A DNA stretch of 42,999 bases, from positions 1 through 42,999 of the forward strand of contig CAJAUM010000076.1 in the NCBI GenBank assembly GCA_903945175.1. Direction: 5' to 3'. Positions 26,502-34,379 of this stretch are shown here, in pieces. The notes beneath the pieces are model-generated. The model was not told the DNA's origin, made no database searches, and saw only the letters and a list, made by a program, of their open reading frames with translations. Numbering within the stretch: the first letter of the stretch is position 1; every line of letters begins with the position of its first letter. The DNA is from an uncultured Bacteroidales bacterium (GTDB lineage: Bacteria > Bacteroidota > Bacteroidia > Bacteroidales > FEN-979). The translations under genes and the position numbers were made by a program.

Positions 26502-27311
26502 TTATAATTTAGTTAAGGTCACTAACAATACTGCGAATGTTACAAGGGTTGTCAATACAGATAAGGAAAAGGTAGGTGTAATACCTATTGCTTTTGCTTT
26601 CATGGGCTCTGCATATATAATATCGTTTGGATAAACATAGAACATGTTTTTCGCGATTTGATTCCCGCTTCGGGTGTCAATTAAGTACATTTTTCTCACG
26701 CCAAATTCAGTTCGCAAGACTTTAATTTTATTTCGTTTGGCATAATCTGTTAACCCACCAGCTAAAGAAATTGCCTCATATATTGATAGCTTGTTTCGTG
26801 TCATGTTATAGGTTCCTTGCTTTGCAAACTCCCCAAGCATGTAAATGGTGTTATTGATCAGGGTTAATTCTATCCTGCAGCGCCCAACAATTTTGGAAAC
26901 ATATACTTTCACTGTATCTCTTGCCTGCCACATGGTTAGCCCTCCAAGAGGAATGATGCCGACATAGGGAAAATAAATGGTTCCATTATCATACACATGG
27001 TACCCGACAAGCGCCTGGTTTTCACTGTTCAGGTAATTGATCCCAGCGACCGGTTCAACAAACTGAGTTATTGGTTTTTCGACGGAGGTAATGCTGATAT
27101 ACAGATAATCGTTTGCCTGGATGCGATAAATGGTGTCCTCGAATTGTTTCCCTTCAAAAGTTTTGGCATAGGTGCTGTCGATCAATTTATCATACTGCAT
27201 CAAAAGCAAATTTTTTTGAGGAATGCAGGATGTTAAAAAAGTAAAGGCAATAAAAAGGAGGAAGATGAAAAACCTGTATGTAAAAATAAATCTTGATGAA
27301 GTTAATATCAT
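26502..27311 (-). CDS. polysaccharide export outer-membrane lipoprotein (Wza/OPX family)
   Basis: A 269-residue lipoprotein with a signal peptide ending in LLFIAFTFLTSC (lipobox Cys29). The polysaccharide-export domain (about 60-115) includes YRIQANDYLYISITS; SLBB-like segments follow (GYHVYDNGTIYFPYVGIIPL and KIVGRCRIELTLINNTIYML, the latter leading into a G-x-Y stretch). A hydrophobic helix at about 248-268 corresponds to the C-terminal helix that forms the outer-membrane pore in E. coli Wza. It channels polysaccharide across the outer membrane with the Wzc-like partner encoded 3 nt downstream. A -7 box lies 26 nt upstream of its ATG. Confidence 0.92.
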   Translation of the reverse strand: MILTSSRFIFTYRFFIFLLFIAFTFLTSCIPQKNLLLMQYDKLIDSTYAKTFEGKQFEDTIYRIQANDYLYISITSVEKPITQFVEPVAGINYLNSENQALVGYHVYDNGTIYFPYVGIIPLGGLTMWQARDTVKVYVSKIVGRCRIELTLINNTIYMLGEFAKQGTYNMTRNKLSIYEAISLAGGLTDYAKRNKIKVLRTEFGVRKMYLIDTRSGNQIAKNMFYVYPNDIIYAEPMKAKAIGITPTFSLSVLTTLVTFAVLLVTLTKL

Positions 27312-27336
27312 AATGCACTTTTATTATTCAGCGAAA

Positions 27337-27344
27337 CAAACTTA
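27337..27344 (-). promoter_or_regulatory. -7 promoter box upstream of the Wza-like gene
   Basis: On the minus strand, TAAGTTTG matches TAnnTTTG, giving a leader of about 20 nt before the ATG at 27311. No clear -33 TTTG is seen at the proper distance. This could be an internal promoter driving the export and GDP-fucose genes separately from the upstream signalling genes. Confidence 0.4.
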
Positions 27345-27463
27345 CATAATAATTGCGATTCATACACGCCACCAGATAAAAATCATCCGGATTTGAAGAG
27401 GAAATATTATAAAATGTACGAGACCTGTAGTTTAAAAAAGTATAACCGATGATCATGCCGGCA

Positions 27464-27475
27464 AGAAAGGAGGTG
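27464..27475 (+). other. 12-nt match to the extended Shine-Dalgarno complement of 16S rRNA
   Basis: AGAAAGGAGGTG is the full complement of the 16S rRNA 3' tail. Read on the minus strand, the transcribed strand of the operon, it is CACCTCCTTTCT, identical to the anti-SD tail itself. No plausible plus-strand gene follows; the next ATG opens a five-codon frame. It lies in the gap between the degenerate hybrid kinase and the export lipoprotein gene. Chance is possible. Confidence 0.35.
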
Positions 27476-27483
27476 CGGATCGC

Positions 27484-29055
27484 CTATTTCATAAAGCGAT
27501 GAACGAAACGGAGTAAATCGCTTCGGTTGATGGGTTTTACCATATAGCCGCTAAAATTATTTTCAGTAATACGGTCTGTGAAACTTTTGGCTGTAAAAGC
27601 AGTTTGGGCAAGGAATGGAACATTCTGATATTCAGGCCATTTTTTTTCCATTTCCGATTTTAATAATATTCCATCCCAGGGTTTCGGCAATCCAATGTCC
27701 ATGATAACCATATTGAAAATCACCCCCTGGTTGTACAAAATCTCAATGATATTCAGCGCTTCGTTCCCTGAGAAGGCTGTTGAGACTTTAGCAATATTCT
27801 CGAAATACAAATTCAGGATAGAAGCATTGAACTTGTCATCTTCCACGATGAGAATATTCAAGGCCCTTTCTCTGATGTTTTGTTCCATTTGCGACTGATC
27901 ATCCAGCTTATCACTCCCAGGGGCAACCGGCAATCTGACCTTTGCAATTTCTGCCATCTGTTCCCCGGTTGAAAATGTAATTTTCCCGTCAATCAGGTTA
28001 AGTGAGTTTAACAATGATTTAATTTCCGGATTTTGCAATAAAACCGGATTATTAATATCATATTGGTTTTTCGTGTTCTCACGTTTGATGAAATTTATAA
28101 CTCCCTGCGGAATGTCCTGACCGAGGTTATCAATGACAATCGACGCTTGTTCCCGGGTTGTCTCAAAAGCAATTTCCACGAAAACAATTTCGTTCCTGGT
28201 ATATTGTATGGCTTTTGACAGAAGGAACTTTAAAATGTCGAGCAAAAGGTACTCATCAGTAAATACTGATATTTCTTCATTCTGCCTGATCTGGATTTGC
28301 ATGTTATGTTGCCGGGCAACCGGATCAAGCAATATCTGGGCCTTTTGAATAATTGGAGCAATGAGGCATGGTGTGCGTATAACTTCATAGGAATCCGTTC
28401 CCCCAATGCTCATTTTATTCAGGATCGATTTCAGTTGATTTCCACTTTTTATGATGGATTCAACATTAACAAGCAGTTTTTTATCTTTCAGCACAACAGG
28501 CTCTTTAACCAGAAGCGCGCTAAAACCTAGCATGTTGTTCAGAATATTCCTCACCTGATGCTCAAAATCAACTGTCCAGCTGCTTTTAATATCCCCAGAA
28601 TAAGCAGGCTGGGTTATTGAAAGAAGCTCATCCTGTGGTCGGTCTTTCGCTTTCTGGGCAGCAGGTGCAATTTCATTTTCCTCAACTTTAATACATGTAC
28701 CAAGGAATTTTTGTCCTTCGATTTCCTTAAAATCAATTAAAATTGGAATGAGATAGCGCCTTGCATCAATAAGAAACATTCGGGAGGCAAATTCTGTAAA
28801 TTGCCTTGCATCAAAAGGGTTTTCATGATCCTTTAAAGTCACAAACAAGTCCCTAACATGGTATTCTTTGATCTCCTCTTCTGTATGACCAGTCAATAAT
28901 TGTGCTTTCATGTTGAGGAGAAAAAGGTCGCCCTCAATATCGGCAAGGAATGTGGCCTCTCTTTTGTTTTCGATCAGTGTTTTATAATAATCTTTATTCG
29001 CGAGAGATTTTTTATCGCGTGTCTCTTTATTTCCGAATACTGAACGAATGGCCAT
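27484..29055 (-). CDS. degenerate hybrid histidine kinase (PAS - HisKA-like - decayed HATPase - receiver)
   Basis: A 523-residue protein. A PAS domain (about 20-125) is followed by a HisKA-like segment, DFEHQVRNILNNMLGFSALL (163-182), with His166 in the H-box position but Asn where Pro is normal. The ATPase domain (about 230-378) is badly eroded: the N-box is FLLSKAIQYT (Asn replaced by Lys281), the G1 box DxGxG reads NLGQD (310-314), and no G2 glycine loop is found. The C-terminal receiver (about 398-523) is complete: acidic pair in VEDDKFN, phospho-acceptor Asp453 in IMDIGLP, and Lys507-Pro. It therefore looks unable to bind ATP but able to receive phosphate. No membrane segment. It lies between the receiver-TM gene and the exporter lipoprotein gene, so a regulatory role in polysaccharide production is inferred. 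Confidence 0.82.
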   Translation of the reverse strand: MAIRSVFGNKETRDKKSLANKDYYKTLIENKREATFLADIEGDLFLLNMKAQLLTGHTEEEIKEYHVRDLFVTLKDHENPFDARQFTEFASRMFLIDARRYLIPILIDFKEIEGQKFLGTCIKVEENEIAPAAQKAKDRPQDELLSITQPAYSGDIKSSWTVDFEHQVRNILNNMLGFSALLVKEPVVLKDKKLLVNVESIIKSGNQLKSILNKMSIGGTDSYEVIRTPCLIAPIIQKAQILLDPVARQHNMQIQIRQNEEISVFTDEYLLLDILKFLLSKAIQYTRNEIVFVEIAFETTREQASIVIDNLGQDIPQGVINFIKRENTKNQYDINNPVLLQNPEIKSLLNSLNLIDGKITFSTGEQMAEIAKVRLPVAPGSDKLDDQSQMEQNIRERALNILIVEDDKFNASILNLYFENIAKVSTAFSGNEALNIIEILYNQGVIFNMVIMDIGLPKPWDGILLKSEMEKKWPEYQNVPFLAQTAFTAKSFTDRITENNFSGYMVKPINRSDLLRFVHRFMK

Positions 29056-29111
29056 AAATTATCAGTTATCCCTAAAGGGCTCTCAGCGTATAACAGTTTA
29101 TGATTGTTTCC

Positions 29112-29621
29112 TTATGAATATAGCAACAGCAAAGTTATTGCAGTCAGGGCCACAACCAGGGCAATTATAAGGAAACGGTTCTTGTATTTTTTAATTTTCA
29201 AGGTATTTATTGCCATCTCCTGACGTAATTTGAAAGCATCGAGGATCTGTTTCAGCGTTTTTTCCAAATTAGCTATAAGATCGTCGTCTTTGACAATGAA
29301 ATCAACAGCGCCTTGTTTCAGCAACGAGGTGGCTTCTCCAATATCGGAATTGGAGGTGAGCATGACCACAGGAAGGCTCTTGCTGATCCGCCTGATAAAT
29401 CGCAGAATCTTTTCACCGTTCATGGCAAAACCAAGTGGACTTTCAATATAATAGTCCAGTAAAATTATATCGGGATCATCGTCCCATGATGAGATCATTT
29501 CTTCTCCTGAACGAAAAGAGCGAACAATGTAACCCAGGTTTTGGAGAGAAATTGCAAGGGCTTCAGTAAACATTTCATTATCTTCAACGAGGAAGATAGT
29601 CGTGCCATTATTTTTTTCCAT
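29112..29621 (-). CDS. single-domain receiver protein with a C-terminal membrane helix
   Basis: A 169-residue protein. The receiver (about 5-130) has the acidic residues Glu13-Asp14, phospho-acceptor Asp56 (LLD), switch Thr89 (MLTSNS) and Lys111, followed by Asp in place of the conserved Pro (VKDDD). After a charged amphipathic linker (about 130-148), it ends in a hydrophobic helix (about 149-168, RFLIIALVVALTAITLLLLY), so it should be tail-anchored in the inner membrane with the receiver facing the cytoplasm. No DNA-binding domain is present. The ATG at 29621, preceded by GAGGAAAAAG, is preferred over a TTG four codons earlier. It overlaps the initiating transferase gene by 14 bases, suggesting a functional pairing with that membrane enzyme. 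Confidence 0.85.
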   Translation of the reverse strand: MEKNNGTTIFLVEDNEMFTEALAISLQNLGYIVRSFRSGEEMISSWDDDPDIILLDYYIESPLGFAMNGEKILRFIRRISKSLPVVMLTSNSDIGEATSLLKQGAVDFIVKDDDLIANLEKTLKQILDAFKLRQEMAINTLKIKKYKNRFLIIALVVALTAITLLLLYS

Positions 29622-30792
29622 CTTTTTCCTCAATATTATCTATCAACAGCCGGTTATCAACTTGCATTCTGAGCGCTTTGTTCTTAAGCCTGCGACCCCG
29701 GAACCAAGCCTTTATCAGCTTGTAAAGGGTCAAAAACTCTGAAAAAAGAATAACTTCAAGAATCAATAATGGAATCACCAGCGCAAAGTGCTGAGAACGC
29801 AATAAAAAACCTGTTGAGATGAGAACAATGTTCGCGGTATACAGGATTTTTGCAGACCTGGGGTGGTTCAACCCTGTTTGCATGAGCAGGTGATGTATAT
29901 GGGTTTTATCGGGGCTGAAGGGAGATTTTTTATTAATAACCCTCCCTGCAAAAACCCGGAGGGTATCATATACTGGCAGAAGGAAGATGCTGAATACAAT
30001 TATCGCTGCCTCACTGTATTGAAAATGAGATGACTGGCCTCTGCTGAAAACCATCGTAATGATACCCGAAGCAGCAAGCAGGTATCCCAGGATCATCGAC
30101 CCGGTGTCGCCCATAAATATCCTGGCCGGATGCCAGTTGTATTTCAGGAATGCCAGCAATGCCCCACCAGTCGAGGCAGCAATAAAGGCAACTCCCAGTT
30201 CACCGGAAAGATAAAAAATGATAAAGAAACCTGTCAGATCAATCAGCGCTAGTCCACCCGCCAGTCCATCAATACCATCAATCAGGTTAAATGCATTAAT
30301 AATTCCTGCAACAATAAAAATAGTAATACCATACTGTATAATTATAGGTAAATGGTTGATGCCGAAAATTCCAAACATATCTTCAATCAGCAAACCAGCG
30401 TGGGCCAGGAATAAGGCAGCTACAACTTGTCCGAGGAATTTAACCTTGGGAGGTAACTCACGAAGATCGTCAACAATTCCGATAATCATGAGGATAACAA
30501 AACCGGTGAGCAAGTGAAGCAGAAAATAGTTATTCGCATAGAGAAACCACAAAGGGAATGTGGACAAAGTCCCTGCAACAATTCCAAGTCCGCCGAGCCG
30601 GCTAATCGGAACTTTGTGCACTTTTCGTTCATTGGGTTTGTCAACCAGGTTGTACTGGTTTGATAATTTAATTATTACAGGAATTAACACCAAACAAATT
30701 ATGAAACTTCCTGCAAATGCAGCGATCAAAAAAATTATCTCATTTTCCACGGCTGTCTGGGAGACTATCTGCAATGAATCAGTTAGGATCAT
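29608..30792 (-). CDS. WecA/MraY-family undecaprenyl-phosphate sugar-1-phosphate transferase
   Basis: A 394-residue polytopic membrane protein of about eleven helices with all family motifs: IGIVDDLREL (104-113; DDxxD-like metal site), NAFNLIDGIDGLAGG (166-180), FMGDTGS (226-232) and HIHHLL (298-303). Enzymes of this family transfer GlcNAc-1-phosphate or a related sugar phosphate from UDP-sugar to undecaprenyl phosphate, the first committed step of polysaccharide assembly. The glmS gene at the right edge supplies the GlcNAc branch. It is the likely initiating enzyme of this locus. The sugar is not determinable from sequence, and a UDP-GlcNAc donor is the family default. Confidence 0.92.
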   Translation of the reverse strand: MILTDSLQIVSQTAVENEIIFLIAAFAGSFIICLVLIPVIIKLSNQYNLVDKPNERKVHKVPISRLGGLGIVAGTLSTFPLWFLYANNYFLLHLLTGFVILMIIGIVDDLRELPPKVKFLGQVVAALFLAHAGLLIEDMFGIFGINHLPIIIQYGITIFIVAGIINAFNLIDGIDGLAGGLALIDLTGFFIIFYLSGELGVAFIAASTGGALLAFLKYNWHPARIFMGDTGSMILGYLLAASGIITMVFSRGQSSHFQYSEAAIIVFSIFLLPVYDTLRVFAGRVINKKSPFSPDKTHIHHLLMQTGLNHPRSAKILYTANIVLISTGFLLRSQHFALVIPLLILEVILFSEFLTLYKLIKAWFRGRRLKNKALRMQVDNRLLIDNIEEKDGKK

Positions 30793-30810
30793 AAACCAAA
30801 TTTATAAGGT

Positions 30811-31578
30811 TTATATTTGGCGATTTACCCATTCGGGGGGCATGAATTGTTTGAATTTTGATGCATTTTTATTAAATAGCGCAGCGAAGGAAATCAATCC
30901 ATTGATATGCATGGCGCGAATATCTTCGAGACTTTTTCTGATCACATTTTTGATGCTTTTATTGCTTTCTCCTCCAAGACGCATGCGGATGAGGATCAAA
31001 GGTATATAAAAAGTGGTAACTCTGAAGCGGACAAGGAAACGGAGTATTGATTCATAATCTGCCGCTATCCTGAAAGTAGTGTTGAACCCGCCATATTTTA
31101 CATACACCTCTCTCTTTACATAAAAAGTAGGGTGGGGGGGCATCCAGCCGGTAAGGGCACGTGCTCGGGAAAATTTCCGGGAACGCCAGAAACGGATAAT
31201 TTTATCTGTATCATTCTGATCAACATATACCAAATCACCATATACCGAATCCACCTTGAATTTGGTAAAGGCTTCAGCGATCATTTTAATTGTTTCAGTT
31301 GAAGCAAAAATATCATCAGAATGTAAAAAGCCTACCACATCGCCTGTAGCAAGGCTGATCCCTTTATTCAAAGCATCATAAAGCCCATTATCCTTTTCGG
31401 AAACAAAAGTTGAAATGCGATCACCATATGACCTGATGATATCACAAGTGCTGTCTTTTGATTTTCCATCAACAACTACATATTCAATGTCAGTGTAGGA
31501 CTGGCTTAAAACCGATTCGATCGTATCGCGAAGGGTTTTCTCGCTGTTATAGGTGATGGTGATAATCGATATTTTCAT
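30811..31578 (-). CDS. family 2 glycosyltransferase (WcaA-like)
   Basis: A 255-residue GT-A enzyme with IITITYNSE (5-13), VVDGKSKD (35-42), GLYDALNKGI (65-74), HSDD (86-89) and GWMPPHPTFYVKREVY. It is the paralogue of the GT2 at 8141-8905: the same motif register throughout and nearly identical stretches such as DVVGFLHSDD. It lies 18 nt upstream of the initiating WecA-type gene, so it may act early, adding the second sugar. It follows a 61-nt gap after the WcaF-like gene. Confidence 0.87.
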   Translation of the reverse strand: MKISIITITYNSEKTLRDTIESVLSQSYTDIEYVVVDGKSKDSTCDIIRSYGDRISTFVSEKDNGLYDALNKGISLATGDVVGFLHSDDIFASTETIKMIAEAFTKFKVDSVYGDLVYVDQNDTDKIIRFWRSRKFSRARALTGWMPPHPTFYVKREVYVKYGGFNTTFRIAADYESILRFLVRFRVTTFYIPLILIRMRLGGESNKSIKNVIRKSLEDIRAMHINGLISFAALFNKNASKFKQFMPPEWVNRQI

Positions 31579-31639
31579 GAATCACGGGTAATTGAGAATT
31601 GGTACGCAAGTTAACAGAAAACCATGAGATTCTTTTATT

Positions 31640-32191
31640 TTATGATTCAAATACTCGGTCCTTAACCTTAACTGCAGGATTTCCCTGGTATATGCTGAAT
31701 GGTTCAAGATCGCGGGTAGCAACTGAATTTACCGCCAGAACCGAATGAGATTTGCATGTTATCCCCGGACAAACAATACTAAAGGCACCGATCCATGCCC
31801 CATCTTCCAGCGTAATTTCCCCGGTAATAAGGTCAAACGTGCTTTTTTTAAAATTATGATTCCCGCATAGCAACATGGCTCCTTGAGAAATACAACAATT
31901 ATTACCAATAACCACATTGGCCAGATTATCGATCCATGAATTCTCACCGATCCAGGTGTAATCACCTACAATCAAACGCCAGGGGTATTTTATGTTTACA
32001 CATGGTTTGATGTTGACTCCTTTCCCGACTTTTGCTCCGAAAGCCCTGAGCAACAAACACTTAAGGGCGCTTGATGGGATCATTCCGGATTTGAAGAAAA
32101 ATATGTTCACATAATACCAACTCAATCGCTTCAAAACACTACCCCCTGGTTTGTATTGATTATTGTCATAACGGGAGATTTCTGTTATCAT
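31640..32191 (-). CDS. WcaF-like hexapeptide acetyltransferase
   Basis: A 183-residue left-handed beta-helix enzyme similar to colanic-acid WcaF. It has GVNIKPCVNIKYPWRLIVGD, WIGENSWIDNLANVVIG, the catalytic CGNHNFKKSTFDL (His at the active site), then WIGAFSIVCPGITCKSHSVL and GNPAVKVKDRV. It is expected to O-acetylate a sugar of the lipid-linked intermediate using acetyl-CoA. It starts 3 nt after the GT4 gene stop. The length matches the family. Confidence 0.9.
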   Translation of the reverse strand: MITEISRYDNNQYKPGGSVLKRLSWYYVNIFFFKSGMIPSSALKCLLLRAFGAKVGKGVNIKPCVNIKYPWRLIVGDYTWIGENSWIDNLANVVIGNNCCISQGAMLLCGNHNFKKSTFDLITGEITLEDGAWIGAFSIVCPGITCKSHSVLAVNSVATRDLEPFSIYQGNPAVKVKDRVFES

Positions 32192-32194
32192 AGT

Positions 32195-33334
32195 TTACAG
32201 ATTGAAAAGATGAATGTTTTCTGCAAGCATTTCAGGATTTGCAATATACGATTTGGCATATGAAAATGCATTGCCGGAATAGGTTGCGAATGCATCTTGG
32301 TCGAGCGAAGCAAAATACTCAATCGCTTCTTTAAACCGGTCAGGGTTTTCAAGGGGAATATCCATACCTGTCCCAAAACTCTCAAGATTCCTCCATGGTG
32401 TGCGGTCGCTGATGATAACCGGGCACCCGGCCATGAAACTTTCTAAAATCGTGTGTCCGAAGTTTTCACCTGTTGTGGGTAAAAGCATCACATCATTCCC
32501 CTGTAGTTCTTCAAGAATTTTCTCGCTTGGGATGCTTCCGCGATAAGTAACGGTTAAATTCGCCGGCATGGTTGCGATGATCGCTTTACATTTATTCCAG
32601 TATGCCTCATCATTCACGGGCCCGATGATATCATACCGGATTTCATGGTTTCTGCACTGGCTCAGAATTTCAAGCGCATATAACTGGTTTTTTTCAGGCG
32701 AAATACGGGCAACGGTTACCATGGTTAATTTGCCTGCGGTTTTCAGCTTGCGAACGGGAGCTTCTGAAACTTTCCGGGGTAATTCACGGGCTTCGGCAAT
32801 TTTGATGTTTTCTCCAATGTGTGCCCTGATATCAGAGGTTTCATGGGCGATAACAGAATGAAACACCGCTCCATGATAAAACCTGGTCAATTTCATCAGG
32901 GCTAGAAAATTTTTTTTTCTGGATGATTTCACAGCAAGCGCCCCCTGTCCCAGAACGCCATGTGAAGCAATGATGATGCGTTTATGCCGATGTATTTTGG
33001 CTATCACCAACGGTAAAAAAGAAAACCAAAAACCGAAAAGGAGGTGAATATAAACCACATCATATTCCCGCTCCTTCAATAACCGGCTGAACAGTCCAAT
33101 CCTGAGGTTGGCAGCAGAAACATAGAAGACATTCACATTCGGGGAAATTACGTTCCAACAATCAGGATTTATACCTGTATATGGGATGGATTCAGTATAA
33201 TCGGTATCACTGGTGACAATATAAAATTCAAAATCATCCTTTAAATATTCAACCTGGTTCATAAAAGCACGGATGGTGCCACCTGCCTTGTATCCCGGCC
33301 AATAATAATCGGTAAAAGAGAGGATTTTCTTCAT
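32195..33334 (-). CDS. family 4 glycosyltransferase
   Basis: A 379-residue GT-B enzyme. N-terminal WPGYKAGGTIRAFMNQVEYL (acceptor-side glycine motif), donor domain opening at TVARISPEKNQLYALEIL (207-224) and EX7E pair Glu290/Glu298 in TGENFGHTILESFMAGCPVI. Cytoplasmic and retaining; it probably extends the repeat unit. One base separates it from the upstream GT4 gene. Donor sugar unknown. Confidence 0.88.
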   Translation of the reverse strand: MKKILSFTDYYWPGYKAGGTIRAFMNQVEYLKDDFEFYIVTSDTDYTESIPYTGINPDCWNVISPNVNVFYVSAANLRIGLFSRLLKEREYDVVYIHLLFGFWFSFLPLVIAKIHRHKRIIIASHGVLGQGALAVKSSRKKNFLALMKLTRFYHGAVFHSVIAHETSDIRAHIGENIKIAEARELPRKVSEAPVRKLKTAGKLTMVTVARISPEKNQLYALEILSQCRNHEIRYDIIGPVNDEAYWNKCKAIIATMPANLTVTYRGSIPSEKILEELQGNDVMLLPTTGENFGHTILESFMAGCPVIISDRTPWRNLESFGTGMDIPLENPDRFKEAIEYFASLDQDAFATYSGNAFSYAKSYIANPEMLAENIHLFNL

Positions 33335-33335
33335 G

Positions 33336-34328
33336 TTATTTTTTTACTAATTGCTCGTAAATGGCGGCAAATTGTATCCCGATCGCCGAGGGTTGGAACC
33401 GTTTAACATTTTCGAACCCCTTTTTAATCAACTCTGCTCGCAATGAGGCATCGTCTATTATTTTGGTCACAGCCTCCCTGATCGCATCAATACGTTCAAC
33501 ATTAATTACCATGGCTGCATCGCCTGCAACTTCAGGCAGAGAGGTGTTGTCACCTGTGATCACAGCTCTCCCGATGGCGTTGGCTTCAAGGATCGGCAGT
33601 CCAAATCCTTCATACAGGGAAGCAAAAAGAACAATATCGGCGTTGCGATAGTGATCGAGCACCTCATTGTAAGGCAGGTTGAAAAAATTATCATATCTGA
33701 TGCCGTATTTTGCGAGCAGGGCAGTATGTTCGTCCGTTAATTTTCCAATGATTACAAGGTTCACATTGAGTCCCTCCAGCGCAGGAATAACACGGTGAAG
33801 ATTTTTATTCGGGGTTGTGCCAATCTGAAGGATCACTGGCCGTGCAGTATTAAACTCACGCGGGCATGGTTTAATGTCTGAAGAAATGCAATCGTGAACC
33901 ACCAGAATTTTTTCGGCTTTAATCCCGGTTTTCTGGATCAATTCCTGTTTGATGAATTCCGATATGACAGTGATGTACCTGACTCGCATAGCCGGCAGCG
34001 TGAACCAAAAAAACTTCAGCATTGCAAGCCGCAAGCCCCCGCCCGAGGAAAGAATGCGCAAATCGTGAATGGTCAGTATGGTTTTTTGTTTTTTCATGAA
34101 AACGGCAATGTAATGAACATCGCCGGTAATATGATTCACCTCCGCCTGATGGAACGCGGAATCTATCGTATTGAAAACCCTTTTCCACAAACCCATGCTG
34201 TTGTGCTTCATCACATAACGTGAACTTTTAACCTGGACAGGAAGCGCAGCGATGATGGTATCGAAAAGCTCTTCAATACTATGATGCCAGGGAGCATTGG
34301 CTTTACGGAAAAAAAATACGGTTCGCAT
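33336..34328 (-). CDS. family 4 glycosyltransferase
   Basis: A 330-residue GT-B enzyme with ILTIHDLRIL (84-93), VISEFIKQELI (121-131), the donor-domain start VILQIGTTPNKNLHRVI (165-181) and the EX7E pair Glu240/Glu248 in YEGFGLPILEANAIGRAV, plus NTSLPEVAGDAA. This is the mannosyltransferase-like GT4 group. It is preceded by a 51-nt gap after the response-regulator gene and is the first biosynthetic gene of the operon. Mannose as donor fits the subgroup and the GDP-mannose pathway but is not proven. Confidence 0.87.
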   Translation of the reverse strand: MRTVFFFRKANAPWHHSIEELFDTIIAALPVQVKSSRYVMKHNSMGLWKRVFNTIDSAFHQAEVNHITGDVHYIAVFMKKQKTILTIHDLRILSSGGGLRLAMLKFFWFTLPAMRVRYITVISEFIKQELIQKTGIKAEKILVVHDCISSDIKPCPREFNTARPVILQIGTTPNKNLHRVIPALEGLNVNLVIIGKLTDEHTALLAKYGIRYDNFFNLPYNEVLDHYRNADIVLFASLYEGFGLPILEANAIGRAVITGDNTSLPEVAGDAAMVINVERIDAIREAVTKIIDDASLRAELIKKGFENVKRFQPSAIGIQFAAIYEQLVKK

Positions 34329-34379
34329 AAGATGGCTTCACTTTGGCTTCCATAAAATCCAGAAGGTAATAGATCGGTT

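Noticed and set aside
30560-31009. 149-codon plus-strand open frame
   Set aside because: It is antisense to the WecA-like and GT2 genes, both of which have complete motifs.
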